Counted from the stretch's first letter, positions 1 to 6,000 are shown. The stretch is 8,498 nt of DNA from DASUAO01 sp046484625 (GCA_046484625.1 JAWOIO010000115.1:1-8498); one strand, 5' to 3'. Program-made: numbers and translations. The notes: generated by a model not told the origin, from the letters alone.

Positions 1-1
1 T

Positions 2-91
2 GCTCTGGATATGGTTGGTGAGGATCGGATCGTTTTCGGAATGGATTTTCCTGCCTATAATCCAGGGCCTGAAATTTCCAAGGTCCGGGAC
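2..91 (+). pseudogene. Internal fragment of an amidohydrolase-like protein, cut at both ends
   Basis: Thirty codons in frame 2 read like the late part of a TIM-barrel amidohydrolase (Amidohydro_2 type). There is a DRIVFGMDFP segment at codons 8-17, where the family usually has DRIxFGSDxP carrying a metal-site aspartate, followed by a PGPEISKVRD stretch. There is no start or stop, and the similarity ends abruptly at about base 91, before the last few dozen residues expected in the family. Base composition is 44 G/C of 90 (49%), with A/T-ending codons such as TTT, TAT, AAT, CCA and ATT. The following 90 bases are 71 of 90 G/C (79%) with a different preferred frame. This fragment therefore comes from another gene, and perhaps another organism, joined here. 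The family call rests on motif memory from 30 residues. Confidence 0.5.
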
Positions 92-92
92 C

Positions 93-1157
93 CTCCCGGC
101 GCCCGGCGCGCTGCCCCTCGCCGGCTTCACGGCGGCCGGCGACGACGTCGAACCGACGCGTCAGCCGATGTCGGCGCAAGACCTCGCCACCCGCGTGTTC
201 GACCAGGACGTGTCGACCCGGCCGGTGCCCGTCGAGGACGACGTCCCTCTGGTCGTCGCGCCGCCGCGCAGAGGGTTCCGGCGGAGCATGGTCCCGGTGT
301 TCGTGGCAGTGGCGGTCATCGCCGCGCTCGTCGCCGGCGTCGCGGCGGCCGTCGCCGCCGGCGGCGTGGGGAGCGCCACGATCGCGGCGCCGAGCCTCGT
401 CGGCCTCGACGAGGAGGTGGCCGCCGCACGCGCGACCGACGCCGGCGTGCTGATGCAGGTCGTCGAGCGCGTCACCTCCGACGACCCGGCGGGGCTCGTG
501 ATCGAGCAGCGGCCCGGACCGGGCGCGTTCCTCGCCGAGGGCGACGAACTCGACGTGGTCGTGTCGCGGGGTCCCCCACCTGTCGACGTTCCCGTGATCG
601 CGGGGCTACCGATCGCCGAGGCCCAGGCCCAGCTCGAGGCCGTGGGCTTCGTGGTGAACGTCGTCCGCCAGCACGACGAGAACGTCGCCGTCGACATCGC
701 GCTCGGGACCGATCCGCCGAGCCCGGGGCAGGCCCCGCGTGAGTCGGCGATCTCGTTGATCGTGAGCGACGGCCCCGCACCCGTCGAGGTGCCCGCCGTC
801 GCCGGCCAGGGCTGGGAGACGGCCGCCGCGAACCTGGCCGAGAAGCGGTTCGCCGCGGTCCGCCGCGACGAGTTCAGCGACGACGTGGAGGTCGGCATCG
901 TCATCGGCACCGACCCGGCCGCGGGGACGCTGGCGCCCCGCGACTCCGAGGTCGTGGTGCGGGTGAGCAAGGGCCCCGAGCTCATCGAGGTGCCGTCGCT
1001 CGTGGGGCTCACCGTCGAGGCCGCGAGCGAGGCGCTGGCCGACGCCGGGTTGAGCGCCGACGTGCAGAACTTCGCCCCGGGCAAGAAGGTGCGGGCCCAG
1101 GACCCGTCGCCGGGCACCCAGGTGAAGCGGGGCGCGAAGGTGACGCTCTTCCTCTAG
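93..1157 (+). CDS. PASTA-domain membrane protein: C-terminal part of a Ser/Thr receptor kinase with the kinase domain missing
   Basis: PASTA-bearing Ser/Thr kinases (PknB/Stk family) sense peptidoglycan fragments outside the cell and phosphorylate growth and division proteins inside. Only the C-terminal half is present. From base 93 the frame reads a Pro/Ala-rich linker like that following actinobacterial kinase domains. Counting from the first in-frame ATG (168), there is a basic stretch (RRGFRR, residues 34-39), one membrane helix at about residues 41-64, and four PASTA repeats at about 72-136, 138-204, 206-271 and 273-329. Each repeat begins with a P-x-(L/I/V)-x-G type motif (PSLVG, PVIAG, PAVAG, PSLVG) and ends in a V(S)xGP or V-x-L strand. 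The stop is TAG at 1155-1157. The frame stays open to the window edge, but bases before about 92 do not belong to this gene, so the true start is missing. If ATG 168 were used, the product would be a 329-residue kinase-less PASTA protein, but no convincing Shine-Dalgarno sequence precedes it. Confidence 0.8.
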   Translation, partial: LPAPGALPLAGFTAAGDDVEPTRQPMSAQDLATRVFDQDVSTRPVPVEDDVPLVVAPPRRGFRRSMVPVFVAVAVIAALVAGVAAAVAAGGVGSATIAAPSLVGLDEEVAAARATDAGVLMQVVERVTSDDPAGLVIEQRPGPGAFLAEGDELDVVVSRGPPPVDVPVIAGLPIAEAQAQLEAVGFVVNVVRQHDENVAVDIALGTDPPSPGQAPRESAISLIVSDGPAPVEVPAVAGQGWETAAANLAEKRFAAVRRDEFSDDVEVGIVIGTDPAAGTLAPRDSEVVVRVSKGPELIEVPSLVGLTVEAASEALADAGLSADVQNFAPGKKVRAQDPSPGTQVKRGAKVTLFL

Positions 1158-1255
1158 CCCGGCCTTCTCGGTGGCGGGCGTTTCGGCCTGCTTCCCGACC
1201 GCGGCGTAGCATCGGCGCCGTTCGACGACCTCGTCTTGTTCGGAAGGAACCACTC
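1158..1255 (+). promoter_or_regulatory. Intergenic region with possible promoter for the dehydrogenase gene
   Basis: Ninety-eight bases separate the PASTA gene from the dehydrogenase. A TAGCAT hexamer at 1207-1212 fits the TANNNT -10 pattern seen elsewhere in this window and would give a leader of about 36 bases. No good -35 hexamer stands at 16-19 bases upstream. A purine-rich GGAAGGA at 1242-1248 lies 7 bases before the ATG at 1256 and is the likely ribosome binding site. I found no clear stem plus T-run terminator for the PASTA gene. Confidence 0.4.
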
Positions 1256-2185
1256 ATGGGCACCCTCGACGGCCGCGTCGCCATCATCACCGGCGCGGGA
1301 CGCGGCATCGGCCGCGAGCACGCGCACTACTTCGCCTCCCAGGGCGCCAAGGTCGTGGTCAACGACCTCGGCGGTGACATCCACGGTGAAGGCGACGACA
1401 AGGCGCCGGCCCAGCAGGTCGTCGACGAGATCAAGGACATGGGGGGCGAGGCCGTCGCGAACACCGACAGCGTCGCCGACTTCGACGGAGCGAAGCGCCT
1501 CGTCGACCTGGCCATCGAGACGTTCGGTGACCTGCACATCCTCGTGAACAATGCCGGCATCCTGCGCGACGGGATGCTCGTGAACATGGCCGAGGCCGAC
1601 TGGGACTCCGTCATCGCGGTGCACCTGAAGGGCCACTTCTGCCCGACCCGCCACGCGGCCGGCTACTGGCGCGAGCAGGCGAAGGCCGGCAAGTCGCAGG
1701 ACCGCTCGATCATCCACACGTCGTCGACCTCGGGCGTCCTCGGGAACGTCGGCCAGACGAACTACGGCGCCGCCAAGGCCGGCATCGCCACGTTCTCGGC
1801 GATCTGCGCGATGGAGCTCGGCAACTACGGCGTGCGCTCGAACGCGATCACGCCGATGGCCCGGACCCGCCTCACCGAGACGACGCCGGGGCTGGGCGAC
1901 CTGGTCAAGGCGCCCGACGACCCGTCGCAGTTCGACATGTGGGCGCCGGAGAACATCTCCCCGATGATCGCCTACCTCGGGGCCGAAGCCTGCCCCTTCA
2001 CCGGGGAGACCTTCTTCGTGCAGGGCGACATCGTCGCCCGGTACCAGACCTACTCCATCGCCGAGAAGATCACCAACGACGGCGAGCGCTGGACCGTCGA
2101 GCGGCTCCTCGAGGAGGGCCCGAAGCTCGCGCCCTCCGGCGAGCGCCGGGGTGGCCCCGGGGAGCTCGCCCGCATCAACGACTGA
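1256..2185 (+). CDS. Short-chain dehydrogenase/reductase, MFE-2 (17-beta-HSD4)-like 3-hydroxyacyl-CoA dehydrogenase type
   Basis: A cytoplasmic NAD(P)-dependent oxidoreductase of the classical SDR family, 309 residues. Visible motifs are the cofactor-binding TGAGRGIG at residues 12-19, VNDLGG at 35-40 (the acidic D37 favours NAD over NADP), NNAG at 98-101, and the catalytic Ser157, Tyr170 and Lys174 (YGAAK). The NDLGG strand, VHLKG at 122-126 (His where many SDRs have Asn) and the GNxGQxNY block resemble the dehydrogenase domain of peroxisomal multifunctional enzyme type 2 and related bacterial 3-hydroxyacyl-CoA or hydroxysteroid dehydrogenases. A polar tail of about 45 residues follows the Rossmann core. 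The ATG is chosen because GGAAGGA lies 7 bases upstream and the glycine motif falls at the usual distance from the N-terminus. The transporter gene starts 38 bases after the stop on the same strand, suggesting co-transcription. The SDR family is certain; the substrate (acyl-CoA or steroid) is inferred. Confidence 0.92.
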   Translation: MGTLDGRVAIITGAGRGIGREHAHYFASQGAKVVVNDLGGDIHGEGDDKAPAQQVVDEIKDMGGEAVANTDSVADFDGAKRLVDLAIETFGDLHILVNNAGILRDGMLVNMAEADWDSVIAVHLKGHFCPTRHAAGYWREQAKAGKSQDRSIIHTSSTSGVLGNVGQTNYGAAKAGIATFSAICAMELGNYGVRSNAITPMARTRLTETTPGLGDLVKAPDDPSQFDMWAPENISPMIAYLGAEACPFTGETFFVQGDIVARYQTYSIAEKITNDGERWTVERLLEEGPKLAPSGERRGGPGELARIND

Positions 2186-2210
2186 ACCGAGCGCGGCCGC
2201 GCGCGGCGAC

Positions 2211-2216
2211 GGAGGT
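2211..2216 (+). promoter_or_regulatory. Ribosome binding site fixing the transporter start
   Basis: GGAGGT lies 7 bases before a GTG at 2224, a near-ideal Shine-Dalgarno sequence. It decides between that GTG and the other in-frame GTG at 2215, which overlaps the motif itself. A perfect 12-base palindrome, GCGCGGCCGCGC, sits just upstream at 2191-2202 in the 38-base gap after the dehydrogenase. Confidence 0.65.
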
Positions 2217-2223
2217 GCGCGAC

Positions 2224-3696
2224 GTGCCTCGGTACGCTCGACGCTTGGCCGAGCGCGAGCACCCCGTCGTCGTCGACCTCGCGGGCGAGGAGCCCGTCGT
2301 CGCGTGGCCGCTGCTGCTCCGCGATCGCCTCGCCCGTCGTGTTCCCCCACTCCGCCGAACCCCGCGGGTGCTGCTGGTCACGGTCCTCGTCGGGCTGTTC
2401 GCGACGGGCTTCAGCATCACGATCCTCGCCGTCTCGCTCGGCGATGTCGCGCGCGATCTCGGCTCGAGCCGGGCGCTCCTGACCTGGACGGTCACCGGAC
2501 CGTTCCTCGTCATGGCGCTCGCGATGCCGCTGCTCGGCAACCTCGGCGACGTGATCGGGCACCGGCGGGTGTACCTCGTCGGGCTCACGGTGTTCGCGGT
2601 GGCGACCGCGCTCACCGCGTTGGCGTGGAGTGGGCTCTCCCTCGTGGTGCTGCGCCTCGTCGCGGCCGGAGGAGGCGCGGCGATCGGCCCGGCATCGATG
2701 GCGCTGATCATGCGAGCGTTCCCGACCGGCGAGCGGGTCAAGGCCATGGGGTGGTGGTCGCTCGTGGGTGCCGGCGGGCCCGTGGTCGGCCTCGTCGTGG
2801 GCGGACCCGTCGTCGATGCGATCGGGTGGCGGGGGATCTTCGCGGTCCAGGCACCGTTGGCGGCGATCGCGGCGATCGGCGCGATGCGCGTGCTGCGCGA
2901 GACCCCTCGGGGTGCCCGCGTCCCCATCGACTGGCCCGGCGTCGCCTCGCTCGGGACCGCGGCGACCACGCTCCTGCTCGGGCTCAACCTGGCTGGATCG
3001 TCGGGATGGGGGAGCCCCCTCGTGATCGCGCTCCTCGCGGCCGCGCCCGTCGCCCTCATCGTCTTCGTCAGGATCGAGCGGGCCACGCGGCACCCGTTGA
3101 TGCCGTTGGAGCTCTTCGCGTCCCGTGACTTCTCGGCGGCGCTCGTCGCCCGCACCGCGGTGAACTTCGCCTACATGGGGGGCTTCATCATCACCCCGTT
3201 CCTCGTCCGCCAGGAGTTCGGGTTCTCGGTCGCGGCGGCGTCGCTCGCGATGGTGCTGCGACCGCTGAGCAACAGCACGGCGTCGCCGCTCTCGGGCTAC
3301 GCGGCCCTGCGCTTCGGCGAGCGTCGGGTCGCGACCTTCGGCACCAGCCTGCTGGTGCTGTCGATGGTGAGCTTCGTCGCGGCGACGGCCTGGGAGGCGC
3401 TCGCGCTGGTGTTCGTCGGGTTGTTCGTGTCGGGCGTGGCCGCGGGTGCCGCGATGCCGTCGTTGATCACCGTCGCCGCGAACTCCGTCGCCGACGAGCG
3501 ACTCGGCGTCGCGAGCGCCGCGCAGCAGATGTGCGACGCGATCGGTGCCGTGATGGGCATCCAGGTGCTCGCGACCGTGCAGGAGGGAGCCGCGGGCTCG
3601 CTCGGCTTCGGACGCGCGTACGCGGTCGGCGCCGTCGTCGCCGTGATCGCGGTCCTCGCGGCGCGGCTGGTGTCGGCGTCGCGCGCTACTCGGTGA
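2224..3696 (+). CDS. Major facilitator superfamily transporter, DHA2-like with about 14 transmembrane helices
   Basis: An inner-membrane secondary transporter of 490 residues, probably a proton-coupled exporter of the drug:H+ antiporter-2 (EmrB/QacA) type. About 47 polar, Arg-rich residues precede the first helix (about 48-71). MFS motif A appears as GNLGDVIGHRR at 105-115 in the loop after helix 2, and a motif-C-like glycine-rich helix 5 spans about 176-197 (SLVGAGGPVVGLVVGGPVVD). Further hydrophobic segments lie near 203-222, 238-256, 265-283, 307-329, 336-360, 370-387, 391-412, 430-451 and 465-483, giving 14 in total. The two extra central helices (238-283) are what suggest DHA2 over a 12-helix MFS. 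The gene follows the dehydrogenase by 38 bases. Its last 11 bases overlap the end of the convergent SCP2 gene. The substrate cannot be read from sequence; context suggests a lipid, steroid or other hydrophobic compound. Confidence 0.88.
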   Translation: MPRYARRLAEREHPVVVDLAGEEPVVAWPLLLRDRLARRVPPLRRTPRVLLVTVLVGLFATGFSITILAVSLGDVARDLGSSRALLTWTVTGPFLVMALAMPLLGNLGDVIGHRRVYLVGLTVFAVATALTALAWSGLSLVVLRLVAAGGGAAIGPASMALIMRAFPTGERVKAMGWWSLVGAGGPVVGLVVGGPVVDAIGWRGIFAVQAPLAAIAAIGAMRVLRETPRGARVPIDWPGVASLGTAATTLLLGLNLAGSSGWGSPLVIALLAAAPVALIVFVRIERATRHPLMPLELFASRDFSAALVARTAVNFAYMGGFIITPFLVRQEFGFSVAAASLAMVLRPLSNSTASPLSGYAALRFGERRVATFGTSLLVLSMVSFVAATAWEALALVFVGLFVSGVAAGAAMPSLITVAANSVADERLGVASAAQQMCDAIGAVMGIQVLATVQEGAAGSLGFGRAYAVGAVVAVIAVLAARLVSASRATR

Positions 3697-4090
3697 TGCC
3701 CTGGATCGCCTCCGCGAGCGCGATGTTCGCCCCGGGGCCGCCCCCCGCCGCCTGGCTCGCCATCAGCTTGGCCATGTCGCCCTGGATGCGGACCTTCCCG
3801 GTCATGAAGGCCTGCATGCCGGCCTGCGGCTCCCCCGAGATGAACACCTCGCGGGCCGTCTCGTAGTCGGTGGTGAGGCCGAGGTCGGCGTTGTCGGCGT
3901 GACCGATGCCCCAGTGCCCCTTGCCGCCCTGGCTGCCCATGTGCATGTGGCGCTCGGCGCCGAAGGGCGTGTCGGTGACCGTGACGTTGACGGTGATGTC
4001 CTGGGACCCGGGGGCGTCGGCGCCGTGGTCCTCGATCAGCTTCTCGACGATGGCGAACCACTCGTCGGACAGGAACGGGTGCTTCGCCAT
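3686..4090 (-). CDS. SCP2 sterol-binding domain protein
   Basis: A 134-residue single-domain cytoplasmic protein of the sterol carrier protein 2 family, which holds fatty acyl-CoAs, sterols or other lipids in a hydrophobic pocket. The N-terminus (FLSDEWFAIVEKL, residues 6-18) is the usual first helix. The central strands carry HMHMG and GHWGIG (48-63), and TTDYETAREVF (73-83) leads into the hallmark C-terminal block QAFMTGKVRIQGDMAKLM (93-110). The family normally ends soon after this block, so the length is complete. The ATG (complement of 4088-4090) is preceded by GGGAGG (complement of 4095-4100) 4 bases away. The gene converges on the transporter, overlapping it at 3686-3696, and diverges from gatC. 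The dehydrogenase nearby suggests a role in lipid or steroid degradation, but this is inference. Confidence 0.88.
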   Translation of the reverse strand: MAKHPFLSDEWFAIVEKLIEDHGADAPGSQDITVNVTVTDTPFGAERHMHMGSQGGKGHWGIGHADNADLGLTTDYETAREVFISGEPQAGMQAFMTGKVRIQGDMAKLMASQAAGGGPGANIALAEAIQGITE

Positions 4091-4111
4091 GCTGCCTCCC
4101 AGGCTCGGTGT

Positions 4112-4122
4112 CCGGTGACCGG
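4112..4122. repeat. Perfect inverted repeat CCGGT-G-ACCGG
   Basis: The five-base arms are perfectly complementary around a single central G at 4117. It lies between the SCP2 start codon and the larger palindrome at 4141-4155, with centres 31 bases apart, close to three helical turns. Both share the core GTGAC. It may be a second half of an operator pair. Confidence 0.45.
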
Positions 4123-4140
4123 TCTGCGATGTCGGACGTG

Positions 4141-4155
4141 GGCACGTGACGTGCC
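4141..4155. promoter_or_regulatory. Perfect palindrome GGCACGT-G-ACGTGCC, candidate operator
   Basis: The seven-base arms are perfectly complementary around a central G at 4148. The site lies downstream of the inferred minus-strand -10 (TACGAT, 4171-4176), at roughly +9 to +23 of the SCP2 transcript, where a bound repressor could block elongation or initiation. A 7-1-7 symmetric site fits a dimeric repressor such as a TetR-family protein, but no regulator gene is in the window, so its cognate protein is unknown. Confidence 0.5.
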
Positions 4156-4227
4156 CCGCTTCGTCGCCGGATCGTAGTCGGAGCGCGCGGCGCGGAATCC
4201 GGAGTCGGGGACGGGGAGCGCCGCCCG

Positions 4228-4233
4228 TAGACT
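4228..4233 (+). promoter_or_regulatory. -10 element of a leaderless gatC promoter
   Basis: TAGACT matches the TANNNT actinobacterial -10 pattern and ends 7 bases before the GTG of gatC at 4241, so transcription would start at or next to the start codon. No Shine-Dalgarno sequence is present at the usual distance, consistent with leaderless translation. No clear -35 is seen. The same arrangement recurs at 8408-8413. Confidence 0.55.
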
Positions 4234-4240
4234 CGACGCC

Positions 4241-4540
4241 GTGTCGGACCGGATCTCGCGCGCGGACGTCGAGCACGTCGCGGCGCTGGCACGGCTCACC
4301 CTCGACGACGACGAGCTGGACCGCCTCGCCGGGGAGCTCGGCGTGATCCTCGACCACGCCGAGGACGTCGCGGCCCTCGACCTGACCGGCGTCGCACCGA
4401 CCGCGCACCCATTGCCGCTCGTGAACGTGCTGCGGGCCGACGAGGTCCGGCCCACACTCGACCGCGACGAGGTCCTCGCGGCCGCGCCGGCCGCAGAGGA
4501 CGGCCGGTTCCGCGTGCCGCGGATCCTCGACGCCCCGTGA
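4241..4540 (+). CDS. gatC: Aspartyl/glutamyl-tRNA(Asn/Gln) amidotransferase subunit C
   Basis: The small GatC subunit, 99 residues, wraps around GatA and GatB and stabilises the GatCAB complex, which converts Glu-tRNA(Gln) and/or Asp-tRNA(Asn) to the amidated form. The family opening is clear: ISRADVEHVAALARLTLDDDEL (residues 5-26, a helix with the V-x-H-(V/I)-A-x-L-A-R-L pattern), then GELGVILDHAEDV (31-43). The conserved Pro-rich stretch and LRADEVRPTLDRDEVLAAAP (64-83) follow, and a DGRFRVPRIL end at 87-96. The length is normal. The GTG start at 4241 is favoured by the leaderless -10 at 4228-4233 and the position of the first helix. The stop overlaps the gatA start by 4 bases (GTGA, 4537-4540), indicating translational coupling. 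Confidence 0.96.
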   Translation: MSDRISRADVEHVAALARLTLDDDELDRLAGELGVILDHAEDVAALDLTGVAPTAHPLPLVNVLRADEVRPTLDRDEVLAAAPAAEDGRFRVPRILDAP

Positions 4541-5661
4541 CCGCGCTCGGGGGGGACGCGGCGATCGACATCGCCCGGGCCGTGCGCGCGGGCGAGCAGC
4601 AGGCGCGCGAGGTCGTCGACGAGCGGCTGGACCTGATCGCGACGCGCGATCCCGACCTGCACGCGCTGCTGCTGGTGCTCGGCGACGAGGCGCGCGCGGC
4701 CGCCGACGAGATCGACGCACAGGTCGCCGCGGGCAAGGATCCCGGCCCCCTTGCGGGCGTGCCGGTCGTGCTCAAGGACAACCTGTGCGTACGCGGCGTC
4801 CCGACGTCGGCCGGGTCGAAGATCCTCGAGGGCTGGCGCCCGCCCTACACCGCCACCGTCGTCGACCGGATCGTGGCAGCGGGCGGGATCGTGCTCGCCA
4901 AGGCGAACCTCGACGAGTTCGCGATGGGCTCGTCCACAGAGAACTCCGCGTTCGGCCCCACGCGCAACCCCCACGATCCGACCCGCGTGGCCGGCGGGTC
5001 GAGCGGCGGGTCCGCGGCGTCGGTCGCCGCCGGGTTCGCACCGCTCGCGCTCGGCTCCGACACCGGGGGCTCGATCCGCCAGCCCGCGTCGCTCTGTGGT
5101 GTCGTCGGGGTCAAGCCGACCTACGGCGCGGTCTCCCGCTATGGGCTCATCGCGTTCGCGAGCAGCCTCGACCAGATCGGACCGTTCGCCACCACCGTCG
5201 CGGACGCGGCCCTGCTCCTCGACGTCGTGGGCGGTCACGACCCGCTCGACTCCACCAGCATCGCGTCCGGCGTCGAGCCGGTGACCCCGAGTCTCGGCGA
5301 GGGCGTGGCGGGACTGCGGATCGGGGTGGTGCAGGAGCTCACCGACGTCGACGGGGTCCAACCCGAGGTGCGCACCGCGGTCGCCACCGCGGTCGACGTC
5401 CTCACGGCCGCGGGCGCGGTGGTCGAGACGGTGTCGGTGCCGAGCACCGTGTTCGGGCTCTCGGCGTACTACCTGATCGCGCCGGCTGAGGCGTCGTCGA
5501 ACCTCGCGCGCTACGACGGCGTGCGCTACGGACTGCGAGTCGACGGCGAGGACGTCGCCGAGATGAACGGGCGCACGCGCGCCGCCGGCTTCGGGCCCGA
5601 GGTGAAGCGCCGCATCATGCTCGGCACCTACGCGCTCTCGGCCGGCTACTACGACGCCTAA
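4537..5661 (+). CDS. gatA: Glutaminyl-tRNA amidotransferase subunit A, cut short by an in-frame TAA
   Basis: GatA is the amidase-signature subunit that hydrolyses glutamine and passes ammonia to GatB. These 374 residues contain the whole catalytic triad: Lys80 (VVLKDNL), cis-Ser155 (GGSSGGS) and nucleophile Ser179 (GSDTGGSIRQPAS). The 24-residue spacing between the two serines matches the family. Downstream blocks GVKPTYGAVSRYGLIAFASS (191-210) and RIMLGTYALSAGYYDA (359-374) are also normal. The frame then meets TAA at 5659-5661 where relatives have Tyr (YYDAYY), and continues in the same frame for 112 codons of typical GatA sequence to a TGA at 5998-6000. The full reading is 488 codons including the TAA, about the standard GatA length. 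As sequenced, the product would lack about 112 C-terminal residues and is unlikely to assemble normally. Start GTG 4537 overlaps the gatC stop. Confidence 0.95.
   Translation: MTALGGDAAIDIARAVRAGEQQAREVVDERLDLIATRDPDLHALLLVLGDEARAAADEIDAQVAAGKDPGPLAGVPVVLKDNLCVRGVPTSAGSKILEGWRPPYTATVVDRIVAAGGIVLAKANLDEFAMGSSTENSAFGPTRNPHDPTRVAGGSSGGSAASVAAGFAPLALGSDTGGSIRQPASLCGVVGVKPTYGAVSRYGLIAFASSLDQIGPFATTVADAALLLDVVGGHDPLDSTSIASGVEPVTPSLGEGVAGLRIGVVQELTDVDGVQPEVRTAVATAVDVLTAAGAVVETVSVPSTVFGLSAYYLIAPAEASSNLARYDGVRYGLRVDGEDVAEMNGRTRAAGFGPEVKRRIMLGTYALSAGYYDA
5659..5661 (+). other. gatA: In-frame TAA nonsense codon within gatA
   Basis: The sequence reads GAC-GCC-TAA-TAC-GGG-CAG. GatA proteins normally read D-A-Y-Y-x-Q here, so a single change from TAC or TAT to TAA explains the stop. 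There is no frameshift: both sides are in the same frame. The next base is T, and TAAT is an efficient termination context, so readthrough is unlikely. The other genes in the window end in TAG or TGA, and this is the only in-frame TAA. Confidence 0.85.
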
Positions 5662-6000
5662 TACGGGCAGGCACAGCGCGTCCGCACCTTGATCATCGAG
5701 GACTTCCGGGCCGCGTACGAGCGCTTCGACGCGTTGCTGTCGCCGACGTCGCCGACGACGGCCTTCGAGATCGGCGCGAAGGCGTCGGACCCGCTCTCCA
5801 TGTACCTGTCCGACATCTGCACGATCCCCACGAACCTCGCCGGGCACGCCGCGATCAGCGTGCCGTTCGGGGTGGACGACGCGGGGCTCCCGATCGGCGT
5901 GCAGGTCCTCGCCGACGCGCTCGGCGAGGCCACCATGTTCCGGGTCGCCCAGGTGCTCGAGGACGGTGCGCCCGCCGGCTCGGGCGGGGTGGCGCCATGA
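5662..6000 (+). pseudogene. gatA: C-terminal part of gatA beyond the nonsense codon
   Basis: In the same frame as the upstream part, this encodes the last 112 residues of GatA. It holds the YGQAQRVRTLIIEDF helix, LLSPTSPTTAFEIG, the DPLSMYLSDICTIPTNLAG block and SVPFGVDDAGLPIGVQVLAD, all at the expected positions for the family. It has no further disruption, so any loss of function is recent or only apparent. The first possible internal start is a TTG at 5689, without a convincing ribosome binding site, and a separately made 103-residue tail is not a known GatA arrangement. The TGA at 5998-6000 overlaps the gatB ATG (ATGA). Confidence 0.85.

Larger units (their letters stand above)
4091..4240. 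promoter_or_regulatory. Divergent intergenic region between the SCP2 gene and gatC
   Basis: This 150-base spacer must hold both promoters. On the plus strand TAGACT (4228-4233) serves gatC. On the minus strand TACGAT (complement of 4171-4176) is a candidate -10 for the SCP2 gene, which would give a leader of about 74 bases. The -35 element is weak on both strands. Two palindromes with a shared core (4112-4122 and 4141-4155) lie within the inferred SCP2 leader. Confidence 0.5.

Noticed and set aside
11..742. A plus-strand open frame continuing the amidohydrolase fragment into the PASTA region
   Set aside because: After about base 91 the translation becomes Arg/Gly-rich nonsense, while frame 3 encodes clear PASTA repeats.
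2191..2202. Perfect 12-base palindrome GCGCGGCCGCGC before the transporter gene
   Set aside because: Made only of G and C in very GC-rich DNA, with no loop, so chance is a sufficient explanation.
1154..2350. A 398-codon open frame on the minus strand opposite the dehydrogenase
   Set aside because: Low-complexity Arg/Gly/Val composition, with the plus-strand SDR motifs unmistakable. It is a by-product of high GC.
5659..5661. A new genetic code with TAA meaning tyrosine
   Set aside because: Only one case is seen, and no such bacterial code is known to me. An error or nonsense mutation is far simpler. It is kept as a testable minor option, not a claim.
4036..5847. A 603-codon open frame on the minus strand opposite gatC and gatA
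   Set aside because: The translation is rich in Arg, Gly, His and Asp with no recognisable domain. It is an antisense shadow of G/C-ending codons in genes whose identity is certain.
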